A stretch of DNA of 64,000 bases from Pseudomonas sp. Marseille-Q3773 (GTDB taxonomy: Bacteria; Pseudomonadota; Gammaproteobacteria; Pseudomonadales; Pseudomonadaceae): NCBI RefSeq assembly GCF_916618955.1, contig NZ_OU745390.1, positions 3,534,001-3,598,000 on the forward strand. Reading direction: 5' to 3'. Of this stretch, positions 25,959 through 35,559 are shown piece after piece (within the stretch, counting starts at the first letter, position 1; every line of letters starts with the position of its first letter). Under the pieces are notes generated by a model. The model worked only from the letters and a program-made list of their open reading frames with translations. It had not been told where the DNA came from and did no database searches. The position numbers and the translations under genes were made by a program.

Positions 25959-27083
25959 ATGCCCCTGTTGACCACCCCCTACGCCGAACTCGACCTGATC
26001 CGCCAGCCGGAACAGACCAACGACCCCTTGCAGGCTTTCGATGCAGCCGACGAATACCTGCTTGCGCACTTGCACGACCAGGCCCCGGCGACCGATTGCC
26101 GGGTACTGGTGCTCAATGACAGCTTCGGCGCCCTGGCTGCCAGCCTGGCGGGCAAGCTGCACGTGACCAGTAGTGGCGATTCGCACCTGGCGCACCTGGC
26201 CCTGGAAAAAAACCTGGCGCGCAATGGCCTGGCGTTCGACAGTGTGCCCTTCGTCCCGGCCAGCGAAACCTGGCAAGGCTCGTTCGACCGCGTGCTGATC
26301 CGCGTACCCAAGACCCTGGCCCTGCTCGAAGAGCAACTGATCCGCCTGCAAGGCCACCTGGCGCCCGGTGCCCAGGTGATTGCCGGGGCGATGATCAAGC
26401 ACCTGCCCCGGGCTGCCGGTGACCTGCTGGAGAAATACATCGGCCCGGTGCAGGCCTCGCTGGCGCAGAAAAAAGCCCGCTTGCTGACCGCGACAGTGGC
26501 CACCCGGCCAGCCGCGCGTTCGCCCTACCCCAGCCGCTACCGCCTCGACACGCCAGCGCTGGAGCTGGTCAACCACGCCAACGTGTTCTGCCGTGAAGGC
26601 CTGGACATCGGCACCCGCGCCTTCCTGCCGCACCTGCCACGCGACCTCGGCCGTGCGCGGGTGGCGGACCTGGGCTGCGGCAACGGTGTGCTGGCGATAG
26701 CCAGCGCGATGGTCAATCCGGATGCGCAATACACCTTGGTTGATGAGTCGTACATGGCCGTGCAATCGGCACGGGAAAACTGGCAGGCCGCACTGGGCGA
26801 GCGCCCGGCTCGGTTCGAAGCAGCCGACGGGTTGGCCGGGGTAGAAAAGCAGTCGCTGGAGGTGGTGCTGTGCAACCCACCGTTCCACCAGCAGCAGGTG
26901 GTGGGCGATTTCCTTGCCTGGCGCATGTTCCAGCAGGCGCGTGAGGCGCTGGTGGTGGGCGGGGCGCTGTATATCGTGGGTAACCGGCACCTGGGTTATC
27001 ACAGCAAGCTGGCGCGCTTGTTCCGTGGGGTGGAGCAGGTGGCGGCTACGCCCAAGTTCGTTATCCTGAAAGCCCGTAAGTAG
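25959..27083 (+). CDS. rlmG: 23S rRNA guanine-1835 N2-methyltransferase
   Basis: The 374-residue protein has two tandem Rossmann-like domains as in RsmC/RlmG. The first is degenerate. The second carries the SAM motif VADLGCGNGVLAIAS (about 235-249) and the base-methylating NPPFHQQQ motif. RlmG modifies G1835 of 23S rRNA. The start at ATG 25959 gives MPLLTTPYAELDLIRQ, typical of the family. It ends at a REP block. Confidence 0.92.
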   Translation: MPLLTTPYAELDLIRQPEQTNDPLQAFDAADEYLLAHLHDQAPATDCRVLVLNDSFGALAASLAGKLHVTSSGDSHLAHLALEKNLARNGLAFDSVPFVPASETWQGSFDRVLIRVPKTLALLEEQLIRLQGHLAPGAQVIAGAMIKHLPRAAGDLLEKYIGPVQASLAQKKARLLTATVATRPAARSPYPSRYRLDTPALELVNHANVFCREGLDIGTRAFLPHLPRDLGRARVADLGCGNGVLAIASAMVNPDAQYTLVDESYMAVQSARENWQAALGERPARFEAADGLAGVEKQSLEVVLCNPPFHQQQVVGDFLAWRMFQQAREALVVGGALYIVGNRHLGYHSKLARLFRGVEQVAATPKFVILKARK

Positions 27084-27087
27084 GCCT

Positions 27088-27208
27088 GTGGGGCTGCTTT
27101 GCAGCCCATCGCGACACAAGGCCGCTCGCACAGGGAGCGCCATCATTCAGATAGTCGCGTCTCTCTGTAGTACCGGCCTCGTGTCGCGAAAGGCGCACTA
27201 AGCGCCCC
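27088..27208. repeat. BIME between rlmG and the cio operon
   Basis: The left REP unit is GGGGCTGCTTTGCAGCCC with ATCGCGACACAAGGCCGC. The right unit is inverted, with GGCCTCGTGTCGCGAAAGGCG. It occupies nearly the whole 132-bp convergent gap. Confidence 0.87.
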
Positions 27209-27215
27209 CATTGGT

Positions 27216-27371
27216 TCAATGGGTGGTCAACCCCGCTGCCCCCATGAACAGGCGCATCACCCAGGCCGCCACGCCCAGCGCTGCCACGCTCATGGCCCAG
27301 ATCAGCAGCAGCCAGCCCAGCCGCTGCCACAGGGGCTTCTTATCTTCCAAGCCATGCTTGCCGGTCATCAT
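27216..27371 (-). CDS. DUF2474 small membrane protein of the cio operon
   Basis: This 51-residue ORF is translated as MMTGKHGLEDKKPLWQRLGW followed by one hydrophobic helix (LLLIWAMSVAALGVAAWVMR). The start at 27371 follows a strong AGGAGGG. A second ATG is the next codon. It begins 9 bp after cioB. By position and topology it matches DUF2474 proteins encoded after cioAB, and it is analogous to the CydX subunit that stabilises cytochrome bd. That role is an inference. Confidence 0.85.
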   Translation of the reverse strand: MMTGKHGLEDKKPLWQRLGWLLLIWAMSVAALGVAAWVMRLFMGAAGLTTH

Positions 27372-27380
27372 GCGGCCCTC

Positions 27381-28388
27381 CTAGTGATAGCCGTCTTCGT
27401 GGGTAACCTTGCCGCGGAACACGTAATAGCTCCAGAAGGTGTACATGAGAATGAACGGCAGGATGAACAGCGTGCCGACCAGCATGAAGCCCTGGCTCTG
27501 CGGTGGCGCCGCGGCATCCCAGATCGAGATCGACGGTGGGATGATGTTCGGCCACAGGCTGATGCCCAGGCCGCTGTAGCCAAGGAAGATCAGCACCAGG
27601 GTGAGCAGGAACGGCGTGTAGTGCGCATTGCGCGCCACTGCCTTGAGCAAACCGTAGAAGGTCACCAGCACCAGGATCGGCACCGGCATGAACCAGACCA
27701 GGTTAGGCATGCTGAACCAGCGGTCGGCGATCTGCGGATAGGCGATCGGCGTCCACAGGCTGACAATACCGATCACCACCAGCAACACCAGCGCCAGCGG
27801 GCGGGCAATGTCGTGCATCTTCTGCTGCAGCGCCCCTTCGGTCTTCATGATCAGCCAGGTGCAGCCCAACAAGGTGTAGGCAACGATCAGCCCCAGGCCG
27901 CAGAACAGGCTGAATGGGGTCAGCCAGTCGAGCGTGCCGCCGGCGAAATGCCGGTCAACCACCTTGAAGCCCTCCAGGAACGCGCCCAGAGCCACGCCCT
28001 GGAAGAACGTGGCCACCAGCGAGCCGCCGATGAACGCCTTGTCCCAGATATGGCGCTTGTCGTCCTTGGCCTTGAAACGGAACTCGAAGGCCACGCCGCG
28101 GAAGATCAGGCCAATCAGCATCAGGATCAACGGCAGGTACAGCGCCTCCAGCACCACCGAGTAGGCCATCGGAAACGCGCCGAACAGCCCCGCACCACCC
28201 AGCACCAGCCAGGTTTCGTTACCGTCCCACACGGGGGCGACGGTGTTCATCATCACATCGCGGTCACGCTCGCCCTTGACGAACGGGAAGAGCATGCCGA
28301 TTCCCAGGTCGAAACCATCCATCACCACGTACATCATCACGCCGAAGATGATGATCACGGCCCAGATCAGCGAAAGGTCGATACCCAT
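27381..28388 (-). CDS. cioB: cyanide-insensitive terminal oxidase subunit II
   Basis: The 335-residue protein is a CydB-family subunit with nine predicted membrane helices. It has PVWDGNETWLVLGGAG (about 50-65) and the conserved N-terminal DGFDLGIGML. It pairs with CioA to form a bd-type quinol oxidase that reduces oxygen without pumping protons and resists cyanide. It starts 3 bp after cioA and is followed by the DUF2474 gene. Confidence 0.95.
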   Translation of the reverse strand: MGIDLSLIWAVIIIFGVMMYVVMDGFDLGIGMLFPFVKGERDRDVMMNTVAPVWDGNETWLVLGGAGLFGAFPMAYSVVLEALYLPLILMLIGLIFRGVAFEFRFKAKDDKRHIWDKAFIGGSLVATFFQGVALGAFLEGFKVVDRHFAGGTLDWLTPFSLFCGLGLIVAYTLLGCTWLIMKTEGALQQKMHDIARPLALVLLVVIGIVSLWTPIAYPQIADRWFSMPNLVWFMPVPILVLVTFYGLLKAVARNAHYTPFLLTLVLIFLGYSGLGISLWPNIIPPSISIWDAAAPPQSQGFMLVGTLFILPFILMYTFWSYYVFRGKVTHEDGYH

Positions 28389-28391
28389 GGC

Positions 28392-29828
28392 TCAGTTTTC
28401 CTTGCTCAGGCTGGCGGAGTTGGCCTCACGGCCATCATCGGCGGCGGACAGCGGCCGCGCCGGCGTGCGTTTGGTGCCTGGGCCACCACTGCTGTGCTGG
28501 TCACCTTCGCCGGTCTGCGGGCCTTTGCGCACCAGGCGCATCATGTAGCCAAGGCCAGTACCGAACAGGGCGAAATACACCACCACGAAGGCCACCAGGG
28601 TGAAGCCGAGCTGGGCGTAGCTGTGGTTGGACACACCGTCCGCCGTCCGCATCAGGCCGTATACCACCCACGGCTGGCGGCCGATTTCGGTGGTGAACCA
28701 GCCGGCCAGCAAGGCGATCAGCCCGGACGGGCCCATCCACAAGGCCAGGTGCAGGAACGGGCGCGAGGTATAGAGCGTGCCGCGCTTGCGCAGCCAGAGG
28801 CTCCACAGGCCGACGAAAATCATCAGCAGCCCCAGCCCGACCATGATCCGGAACGACCAGAAGACGATGGTCGAGTTCGGCCGGTCTTCCGGCGGGAACT
28901 CCTTCATCGCCGGCACCTGCTTGTCCAGGCTGTGGGTCAGGATCAGGCTGCCGAGCGCCGGGATTTCGAGCTTGAAGCGGGTGGTCTCGGCCTGCATGTC
29001 AGGGATGCCGAACAGGATCAGCGGGGTAGGCTCGCCAGGCACGTTCTCCCAGTGGCCCTCGATCGCGGCGATCTTCACCGGCTGGTGCTTGAGCGTGTTG
29101 AGGCCGTGGAAATCACCGATTACCGCCTGGATCGGCGCCACGATCAGGGCCATCCACATGGCCATCGACAGCATCTTGCGCACCGCCGGGTTGTCACGCC
29201 CGCGCAGCAGGTGCCAGGCCGCCGAGGCACCGACGAAGAACGCCGTGGAAACGAACGCGGCGGTGGCCATGTGCATCAGGCGGTAGGGGAACGAAGGGTT
29301 GAACACCACCGCCAGCCAGTCCACCGGCACCACCCGGCCGTCGATGATCTCGTGGCCTTGCGGGGTTTGCATCCAGCTGTTGGAGGCAAGGATCCAGAAC
29401 GTCGAGACCAGCGTGCCGAGCGCTACCATCACCGTGGAGAAGAAATGCAGGCCGCGGCCGACACGGTTCCAGCCGAACAGCATGACGCCGAGGAAGCCTG
29501 CCTCGAGGAAGAACGCGGTCAGCACCTCGTAGGTGAGCAACGGGCCGGTGATGGCCCCGGCAAAGTCGGAGAAGCGGCTCCAGTTGGTGCCGAACTGGTA
29601 GGCCATGACCAGCCCGGAAACCACGCCCATGCCGAAGTTGACGGCAAAGATCTTCGACCAGAAATGATAAAGGTCACGGTAGACCTGCTTGTCGGTCCGC
29701 AACCAGAGGCCTTCAAGGACTGCCAGGTAGCTGGCCAGGCCGATGGTGATGGCCGGGAACAGGATGTGGAACGAAACGGTAAAGGCAAACTGCATTCGGG
29801 CGAGCTCTAGGGCCTCTATTCCGAACAT
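28392..29828 (-). CDS. cioA: cyanide-insensitive terminal oxidase subunit I
   Basis: The 478-residue protein is a CydA-family subunit. The heme b595 ligand His21 lies in FTVSFHILFPAITIG, and the family GRQPW stretch lies in TEIGRQPWVVYG. The quinol-binding Q-loop is short, as in CIO rather than E. coli CydA, which supports the cioA name. The C-terminal 40 residues are polar and non-conserved. The operon cioA-cioB-DUF2474 is preceded by an Anr/FNR box 159-172 bp upstream of the start. Confidence 0.94.
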   Translation of the reverse strand: MFGIEALELARMQFAFTVSFHILFPAITIGLASYLAVLEGLWLRTDKQVYRDLYHFWSKIFAVNFGMGVVSGLVMAYQFGTNWSRFSDFAGAITGPLLTYEVLTAFFLEAGFLGVMLFGWNRVGRGLHFFSTVMVALGTLVSTFWILASNSWMQTPQGHEIIDGRVVPVDWLAVVFNPSFPYRLMHMATAAFVSTAFFVGASAAWHLLRGRDNPAVRKMLSMAMWMALIVAPIQAVIGDFHGLNTLKHQPVKIAAIEGHWENVPGEPTPLILFGIPDMQAETTRFKLEIPALGSLILTHSLDKQVPAMKEFPPEDRPNSTIVFWSFRIMVGLGLLMIFVGLWSLWLRKRGTLYTSRPFLHLALWMGPSGLIALLAGWFTTEIGRQPWVVYGLMRTADGVSNHSYAQLGFTLVAFVVVYFALFGTGLGYMMRLVRKGPQTGEGDQHSSGGPGTKRTPARPLSAADDGREANSASLSKEN

Positions 29829-29986
29829 GGTGCTTCCTCTTCAGATAATCCGGCGTCCGGGCCGCTGGCCCCGTCGCCCACTGCCCCCACGGTTATCGAG
29901 TGCGGCGTGTTGGAATTGTTCTGTTCGATCGCAGGGATTCCGGCCCGGAGGGCCACGTCGTCGGCCAACCGTTGCAAAGGCAACGA

Positions 29987-30000
29987 TTGATCCAGATCAA
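29987..30000. promoter_or_regulatory. Anr/FNR box upstream of cioA
   Basis: TTGAT-CCAG-ATCAA is a perfect match to the FNR/Anr consensus TTGAT-N4-ATCAA. It lies in the 356-bp gap between divergent cioA and the MFS gene, 159-172 bp from the cioA start. In Pseudomonas Anr is known to repress cioAB at low oxygen. The rest of the gap shows no gene and no other clear element. Confidence 0.8.
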
Positions 30001-30184
30001 CGAATGCTAGAAAGCATAGTCCTGAATGGCACGCCGGGCCGTGCGGTTGATTGCCGCGTGACCAGTTGCCCCACCCTCTTCAAAAAGGCCTGGAAAAGTG
30101 CCGATCCGGGCAAACAGCAACCATTTGTTACAAACAGATGGTACGCTGCGAGCCCCTCTACCGCGCCGAGGCCCCTGGTTTCCG

Positions 30185-31405
30185 ATGCCCGATTCCGCTC
30201 CGCAGTTGCTACGTCACCACCGACCTTTCCTGGCCTTCTGGCTGGCCCGCGTGTTCACTGCCAGCGGCTTCCAGATGCTCACCGTGGCCATTGGCTGGCA
30301 CCTCTACCAGTTGACCGGCAATGTGCTCGACCTGGGCCTGGTCGGCCTGGTCGAGTTCGCCCCGCGTGTGCTGTTCATGCTGCACACCGGGCATGTCGCC
30401 GACCGCTATGACCGGCGCAAGGTCGCCGCCTTGTGCCAGAGCCTGCAGGGCCTGATCGCCCTGGCATTGGCAGTGGGCAGCGCCACCGACAACGTCACTC
30501 GCGAACTGATCTTCGCCCTGGCCTTCCTGCTCGGCGCCACGCGTTCCTTCGAGATGCCGGCAACCCAGGCGTTGCTGCCCAACGTGGTGCCAGCCGGGCT
30601 GTTCCCACGCGCGGTGGCGGCATCGGCATCGGCTACCCAGTCGGCCACCATCGTGGCGCCCGCCGTGGGCGGCTTCCTGTATGCCTTCGGCAGCATCTGG
30701 GTGTACGGCCCGACCGTGGCCCTGTACGCCATCGCCTGCCTATTGACCCTGAGCCTGGAGGCACGCGGCCAGGTAGCCCAGCGAGGGCGTGCCAGCATCG
30801 AATCGCTGCTGGCCGGCATCCGCTTTATCCGCAGCCGGCCGGACATCCTCGGCGCCATCTCGCTCGACCTGTTTGCCGTATTGCTCGGTGGGGCCACCGC
30901 GCTGCTGCCGGTGTTTGCCAAGGACATCCTGCTGACCGGGCCGCTGGGCCTGGGCCTGCTGCGCTCGGCGCCGGCGGTGGGCGCGTTGCTGATGTCGCTG
31001 TGGCTGGCGCGTTTCCCGTTCGAGCGCAACGTCGGGCGAACGATGTTCACGGCAGTGGGGGTATTCGGCGTGGCGACCATTGCCTTCGGCCTGTCGACCT
31101 CGTTCTGGTTCTCGCTCGCGGTGCTGGTGGTGCTGGGCGCAGCGGACATGATCAGCATGGTCATCCGCGGCGCCTTCGTGCAGCTGGAAACGCCGGATGA
31201 GATGCGCGGGCGGGTGAGTGCGGTGAACGGCCTGTTCATTGGTGCCTCGAATCAGCTCGGCGAGTTCGAATCGGGGGTTACGGCGCACTGGTTTGGCACA
31301 GTGCCAGCGGTAGTGATGGGCGGCGTCGGCACCCTGCTGGTAACCGGGGTGTGGATAAAACTGTTCCCGACCCTGGCCAGGCGGGATCGGTTGCATGACG
31401 GTTGA
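30185..31405 (+). CDS. MFS transporter, EntS-like exporter family
   Basis: The 406-residue protein has 12 predicted membrane helices and an N-terminal PFLAFWLARVFTASGFQML typical of the EntS/MFS_3 branch. The A-loop GHVADRYDRRKV follows helix 2. The family exports siderophores, drugs or small metabolites, and the substrate here is not shown. The ATG at 30185 is chosen. The frame is open for 29 more codons but these are not conserved. It is divergent from cioA and alone in its direction until the purine permease 199 bp later. Confidence 0.83.
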   Translation: MPDSAPQLLRHHRPFLAFWLARVFTASGFQMLTVAIGWHLYQLTGNVLDLGLVGLVEFAPRVLFMLHTGHVADRYDRRKVAALCQSLQGLIALALAVGSATDNVTRELIFALAFLLGATRSFEMPATQALLPNVVPAGLFPRAVAASASATQSATIVAPAVGGFLYAFGSIWVYGPTVALYAIACLLTLSLEARGQVAQRGRASIESLLAGIRFIRSRPDILGAISLDLFAVLLGGATALLPVFAKDILLTGPLGLGLLRSAPAVGALLMSLWLARFPFERNVGRTMFTAVGVFGVATIAFGLSTSFWFSLAVLVVLGAADMISMVIRGAFVQLETPDEMRGRVSAVNGLFIGASNQLGEFESGVTAHWFGTVPAVVMGGVGTLLVTGVWIKLFPTLARRDRLHDG

Positions 31406-31488
31406 GAGGCAGCCTGTGCCGGCGAAGGGGCCGGTACCGGCTATACAGAACCCATTGCCCAATGGCCATAGGCCCCTGCAGAGCATGC

Positions 31489-31497
31489 TGGTATGAT
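31489..31497 (+). promoter_or_regulatory. extended -10 promoter element upstream of the AzgA-like permease
   Basis: TGGTATGAT fits an extended -10 (TGn-TATGAT) for sigma-70, about 108 bp before the permease start. A matching -35 hexamer is not evident 17 bp upstream, which is usual for extended -10 promoters. Confidence 0.45.
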
Positions 31498-31604
31498 GCG
31501 CGGCTTTTTTCCGCCCCACACAAAACCACGGCAACCGGTACGGTCTGTGCTTTGCTGTTGGGGTCGATAGATTGATGGCGCCTGGGGCGCCTCGGGGAGC
31601 GGGC

Positions 31605-32900
31605 ATGCTGGAAAGGCTGTTTCAACTGAGAGCACACAACACCAATGTGCGCACCGAGATTCTGGCGGGCGTCACGACCTTCCTGGCCATGGCCTACATC
31701 CTGTTCGTCAACCCGAGCATCCTCGGCGAGACCGGCATGGACAAGGGCGCGATCTTCGTCGCCACCTGCCTGGCCGCGGCCATCGGTTCGGTGACCATGG
31801 GCCTGATCGCCAACTACCCGATCGCCCTGGCACCGGGCATGGGCCTGAACGCATTCTTCACCTACACCGTGGTGCTGCACATGGGCCACACCTGGCAGGT
31901 GGCACTGGGCGCAGTGTTCCTGTCGGCGGTGATGTTCTTCCTGTTATCGATCTTCCGCATCCGCGAGTGGATCGTGAACAGCATCCCGCTGCCGCTGCGT
32001 TCGGCCATCGCCGCCGGCATAGGCTTGTTCCTGGCGTTGATCGCCCTGCATAACGCCGGCATCGTCGTCGATAACCCGGCTACCCTGGTGGGCCTGGGCG
32101 ACCTCAAGCAACCAGCACCGATCCTCGCTACCCTGGGCTTCTTCCTGATTGTCGGCCTGGAGTCGCTGAAAGTGCGCGGCGCGGTGCTGATCGGTATTCT
32201 TGCCGTGACCATCGCCTCGATCGTGATGGGCGTGACCCCCTTCGGCGGCATCGTCTCCATGCCACCGTCGCTGGCCCCGACCTTCCTGCAGCTGGACATC
32301 GCCGGTGCGCTGGACGTGGGCCTGGTCAGCGTGATCTTCGCCTTCCTGTTCGTCGACCTGTTCGACAACTCCGGCACCCTGATCGGCGTGGCCAAGCGCG
32401 CCGGGCTGATGGGCAAGGACGGGCACATGCCGAAGATGGGCCGTGCGCTGATTGCCGACAGTACCGCGGCCATGGCCGGTTCGTTGCTGGGTACCTCGAC
32501 CACCACCAGCTACATCGAATCCGCCGCCGGCGTGAGCGCCGGTGGCCGCACCGGCCTGACTGCCATCGTGGTCGCCGTGCTGTTCCTGCTGGCCCTGTTC
32601 TTCGCTCCGCTGGCCGGTAGCGTGCCGGCCTTCGCCACCGCCCCGGCGCTGCTGTTCGTCGCGGTGCTGATGGCTTCGGGCCTGGCGGAAATAAACTGGG
32701 ACGACGTCACCGAAGCCGCACCGGTGGTGGTGACCGCCCTGGCCATGCCGCTGACCTACTCGATCGCCAACGGCATCGCCTTCGGCTTCATCTCCTGGAC
32801 TGCCGTCAAGCTGATCTCCGGTCGCCACCGCGACCTGAACCCGGCGCTGGTGATCCTTTCCATCCTGTTCGTCATCAAGCTGGGCTGGTTCAACGCATGA
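31605..32900 (+). CDS. guanine/hypoxanthine permease (AzgA/PbuG family)
   Basis: The 431-residue protein has 12-14 membrane helices. Diagnostic stretches are [17 protein letters not shown] (about 23-39), [15 protein letters not shown] and [20 protein letters not shown]. These place it in the NCS2/AzgA branch, purine-proton symporters for guanine, hypoxanthine and adenine. The ATG at 31605 follows GGGGAGC. trmA overlaps the end by 4 bp (ATGA), so the two are co-translated. Confidence 0.9.
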   Translation: MLERLFQLRAHNTNVRTEILAGVTTFLAMAYILFVNPSILGETGMDKGAIFVATCLAAAIGSVTMGLIANYPIALAPGMGLNAFFTYTVVLHMGHTWQVALGAVFLSAVMFFLLSIFRIREWIVNSIPLPLRSAIAAGIGLFLALIALHNAGIVVDNPATLVGLGDLKQPAPILATLGFFLIVGLESLKVRGAVLIGILAVTIASIVMGVTPFGGIVSMPPSLAPTFLQLDIAGALDVGLVSVIFAFLFVDLFDNSGTLIGVAKRAGLMGKDGHMPKMGRALIADSTAAMAGSLLGTSTTTSYIESAAGVSAGGRTGLTAIVVAVLFLLALFFAPLAGSVPAFATAPALLFVAVLMASGLAEINWDDVTEAAPVVVTALAMPLTYSIANGIAFGFISWTAVKLISGRHRDLNPALVILSILFVIKLGWFNA

Positions 32901-33982
32901 GTGCTGCTTACGACCCCTCTTCCTACGCCACCCAGCTGGACGCCAAGGTGGCCCGGCTGCGCGAGCTGCTGGCGCCGTTCGCTGCGCCGGAGCCGGCTGT
33001 CTTCGACTCGCCGCGCGAGCACTATCGCCTGCGTGCCGAATTCCGCCTGTGGCGTGAAGACGGCCAACGTCACTACGCCATGTTCGCCCCGGGCGAAAAG
33101 CACAAGGCGATCCTGATCGACGACTTCCCCATCGCCAGCCAGCGCATCAACGCCCTGATGCCGCGCCTGAAGGCGGCCTGGCAGGCCAGCGAAGAACTCG
33201 GCAACCGGCTGTTCCAGGTAGAGTTCCTCACTACCCTGGCAGGCGATGCCATGGTTACGATGTGCTATCACCGCCCGCTGGACGAGGCCTGGGAGGTGGC
33301 CGCGCAGCAGTTGGCGGGCGAATTGGGCGTCAGCGTGATCGGCCGCTCCAAGGGCAAACGCCTGGTGATCGGCCGCGATTACGCGGTGGAAAAACTCGAC
33401 GTGGCTGGCCGCGTGTTCAGCTACCGCCAGCCGGAAGGTGCGTTCACCCAACCGAACGGCGTGGTGAACCAGAAAATGCTGAGCTGGGCCTACGAGGCCA
33501 TCGGCGAGCGCGAAGACGACCTGCTGGAGCTGTATTGCGGCAACGGCAACTTCACCCTGCCGCTGGCCACCCGCGTGCGCCAGGTGCTGGCCACCGAGAT
33601 CAGCAAGACTTCGGTCAATGCCGCACTGAGCAATCTCGATGAGAACGCTGTGGACAATGTGCGGCTGGTGCGCCTGTCGGCGGAAGAACTGACCCAGGCA
33701 CTGAATGAGGTGCGGCCGTTCCGTCGGCTGGAAGGCATCGACCTGAAGAGCTATGACTTCGGCACGGTATTCGTCGACCCGCCACGTGCGGGGATGGACC
33801 CGGACACCTGTGAGCTGACCCGGCGTTTCGAACGGATCCTGTACATCTCCTGCAACCCGGAGACGCTGGCGGCAAACATTGCCCAGTTGCACGACACCCA
33901 CCGCATCGAGCGTTGTGCGTTGTTTGATCAGTTCCCGTATACCCACCACATGGAAAGTGGGGTTTTGCTGGTTCGGCGCTGA
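32897..33982 (+). CDS. trmA: tRNA (uracil-54 C5)-methyltransferase
   Basis: The 361-residue protein has SAM motif [14 protein letters not shown] (about 213-225), the [10 protein letters not shown] motif, the catalytic Cys in [12 protein letters not shown] and a C-terminal Glu in [12 protein letters not shown]. TrmA makes the conserved T54 (ribothymidine) of tRNA. It overlaps the upstream permease gene by 4 bp and ends at a short REP-like hairpin before the convergent pcaG. Confidence 0.96.
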   Translation: MSAAYDPSSYATQLDAKVARLRELLAPFAAPEPAVFDSPREHYRLRAEFRLWREDGQRHYAMFAPGEKHKAILIDDFPIASQRINALMPRLKAAWQASEELGNRLFQVEFLTTLAGDAMVTMCYHRPLDEAWEVAAQQLAGELGVSVIGRSKGKRLVIGRDYAVEKLDVAGRVFSYRQPEGAFTQPNGVVNQKMLSWAYEAIGEREDDLLELYCGNGNFTLPLATRVRQVLATEISKTSVNAALSNLDENAVDNVRLVRLSAEELTQALNEVRPFRRLEGIDLKSYDFGTVFVDPPRAGMDPDTCELTRRFERILYISCNPETLAANIAQLHDTHRIERCALFDQFPYTHHMESGVLLVRR

Positions 33983-33995
33983 CCTGCAGATAGCC

Positions 33996-34014
33996 GGGGC
34001 TGCCTTGCAGCCCC
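33996..34014. terminator. REP-derived stem between trmA and pcaG
   Basis: GGGGCTG (33996-34002) and CAGCCCC (34008-34014) are separated by CCTTG, identical to the stem after mscL. It sits in the 41-bp convergent gap. Confidence 0.6.
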
Positions 34015-34023
34015 AGGCTCCAC

Positions 34024-34629
34024 TCAGAAGTCGAAGAACACCGTCTCCCCTTCCCCCTGAATGCGGATATCGAAGCGATACGCCGTCTTCCCGTCCACCT
34101 CGCAGCGCTTGGCCACCAGGGTCTCGCGTCGCTGCGGCTGCTCGATCAGGTTGAGCACAGGGCACTTGGCATTGGCCTCGGCCTCATCATCGAAATACAG
34201 GCGCGTATGCAGGTGGATGTTGATCCCCCGGGCAAACAGGCTGATGTTGATGTGCGGTGCCATTGGCACGCCGGCAGCGTTTTTCACCACGCCGGGCTTC
34301 ACCGTATGTGCAGTCCACTCGCCAGCATCGAAGGTGGTAGCCGTGCGGCCAAAACTGTTGAAGGCGTTTTCCAGGTTGTAGGCATCCTGGTATTCACCAT
34401 TGGCGTCAGCTTGCCAGAGCTCCAGGAACGAGTCGCGCACCAGATGGCCATTGCCGTCATACACATGGCCGATCAGCAGGATATGCTCGCCGGGCGCATC
34501 AGGCTTGGCCAGGCGGTTCCAGATCTCCTGGTCGCGGGTCGGGTTGCCGGCCGCTTCCAGGGCCAGGCCGATGTGCACATAGGGGCCGGCAGTCTGCGAA
34601 GGGGTTTCCGGCAGCAGTTCGATTGGCAT
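34024..34629 (-). CDS. pcaG: protocatechuate 3,4-dioxygenase alpha subunit
   Basis: The 201-residue length equals the known P. putida alpha subunit. The intradiol dioxygenase fold is seen in LIGHVYDGNGHLVRDSFLELWQ and APHINISLFARGINIHLHTR. The alpha subunit lacks the iron ligands and completes the active-site wall. The enzyme cleaves protocatechuate to beta-carboxymuconate, the entry to the beta-ketoadipate pathway. It starts 10 bp after pcaH. No other pca gene is in the window. Confidence 0.95.
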   Translation of the reverse strand: MPIELLPETPSQTAGPYVHIGLALEAAGNPTRDQEIWNRLAKPDAPGEHILLIGHVYDGNGHLVRDSFLELWQADANGEYQDAYNLENAFNSFGRTATTFDAGEWTAHTVKPGVVKNAAGVPMAPHINISLFARGINIHLHTRLYFDDEAEANAKCPVLNLIEQPQRRETLVAKRCEVDGKTAYRFDIRIQGEGETVFFDF

Positions 34630-34639
34630 GGCGGGGTCC

Positions 34640-35359
34640 TCAGCAGTTTTCGAAGTGGGTCTTGCGCTGCCCACGCAGCACGATGTCGAAGCGGTAGGCC
34701 AGGCAATCCATCGGGTTGGCGTTGCTCATGTCGAGCTTGGCGATCAGTTGCTGCACCGCTTGCGGGTTGGCGATCGACTTGACGATCGGGCACATCGGGA
34801 TCAACGGGTCACCCTCGAAGTACAACTGAGTGATCAGTTTGGTGGCGATCGAAGGGCCGCTGATGGCGAAATGGATGTGCGCCGGACGCCAGTCGTTCGG
34901 CCCGTTGCGCCAGGGGTACGGGCCCGGCTTGATGGTGCGGAAGCTGTAATAGCCGTCACGGTCGGTCAGGCAACGGCCGACACCACCGAAGTTCGGGTCC
35001 AGCGGTGCCAGGTAACGGTCATTCTTGTGACGGTAGCGTCCTCCGGCGTTGGCCTGCCACATTTCTACCAGGGTATTCGGTACAGGCTTGCCGTACTGGT
35101 CGACGACGCGCCCGGCGACGATGATGCGCTCACCGATCGGCAGGCCACCGTTGTTGAAGTTCAGCAGCAGGTCATGGTCGTGGGCACCGAAGCCCAAATG
35201 GGAAAAGTCCGGGCCGGTGGTTTCGCTGATCGACTGCGGAATGCTGACCAGCGCCTGGCGCGGCGAACGGGCAATGGAAGTCTTGTAGTCAGGCGTAAGG
35301 GCTTTCGGGTGCCAGTTGCGATCACGGATCACGAAGCGGCTGGTGTCCTGGGCAGGCAT
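34640..35359 (-). CDS. pcaH: protocatechuate 3,4-dioxygenase beta subunit
   Basis: The 239-residue protein supplies the non-heme Fe(III) site. The four ligands are visible as Y109 (GGRYRHK), Y148 (GPYPWRN), H161 and H163 ([10 protein letters not shown]), equal to 408, 447, 460 and 462 in the usual numbering. pcaH comes before pcaG. The promoter region carries a PcaQ-type palindrome 105-122 bp upstream. A pcaQ gene is not adjacent. Confidence 0.96.
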   Translation of the reverse strand: MPAQDTSRFVIRDRNWHPKALTPDYKTSIARSPRQALVSIPQSISETTGPDFSHLGFGAHDHDLLLNFNNGGLPIGERIIVAGRVVDQYGKPVPNTLVEMWQANAGGRYRHKNDRYLAPLDPNFGGVGRCLTDRDGYYSFRTIKPGPYPWRNGPNDWRPAHIHFAISGPSIATKLITQLYFEGDPLIPMCPIVKSIANPQAVQQLIAKLDMSNANPMDCLAYRFDIVLRGQRKTHFENC

Positions 35360-35463
35360 GCCGGTTTCCTCTCTTGGAATTGTGTGAACGCCTGGGCGTG
35401 GCAGGCGGACTTGCAGTTTCGGGCAAGCTGCGCGCGGTGAATATTGAAATCAGCCGTCTTAGA

Positions 35464-35481
35464 CATAACCAGTTGGTTATG
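35464..35481. promoter_or_regulatory. PcaQ-type operator upstream of pcaH
   Basis: The 18-bp inverted repeat is CATAACC-AGTT-GGTTATG. It contains ATAACC-N4-GGTTAt, close to the published rhizobial PcaQ site ATAACC-N4-GGTTAA. PcaQ is a LysR regulator responding to beta-carboxymuconate-type inducers. The site is between pcaH and the divergent protease gene. Confidence 0.65.
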
Positions 35482-35559
35482 AGTGAACACGTTTGCCTGA
35501 CACCGGTCACAGTGGTGAACTAATCTTGTCTTTTTGTTTCACGCTCCGGAGAGCATTTC

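Noticed and set aside
27219..29810. 863-codon open frame on the plus strand
   Set aside because: It is antisense to cioB and cioA, is rich in His, Gln, Glu and Arg as shadow frames in GC-rich DNA are, and has no ribosome-binding site or recognisable domain.
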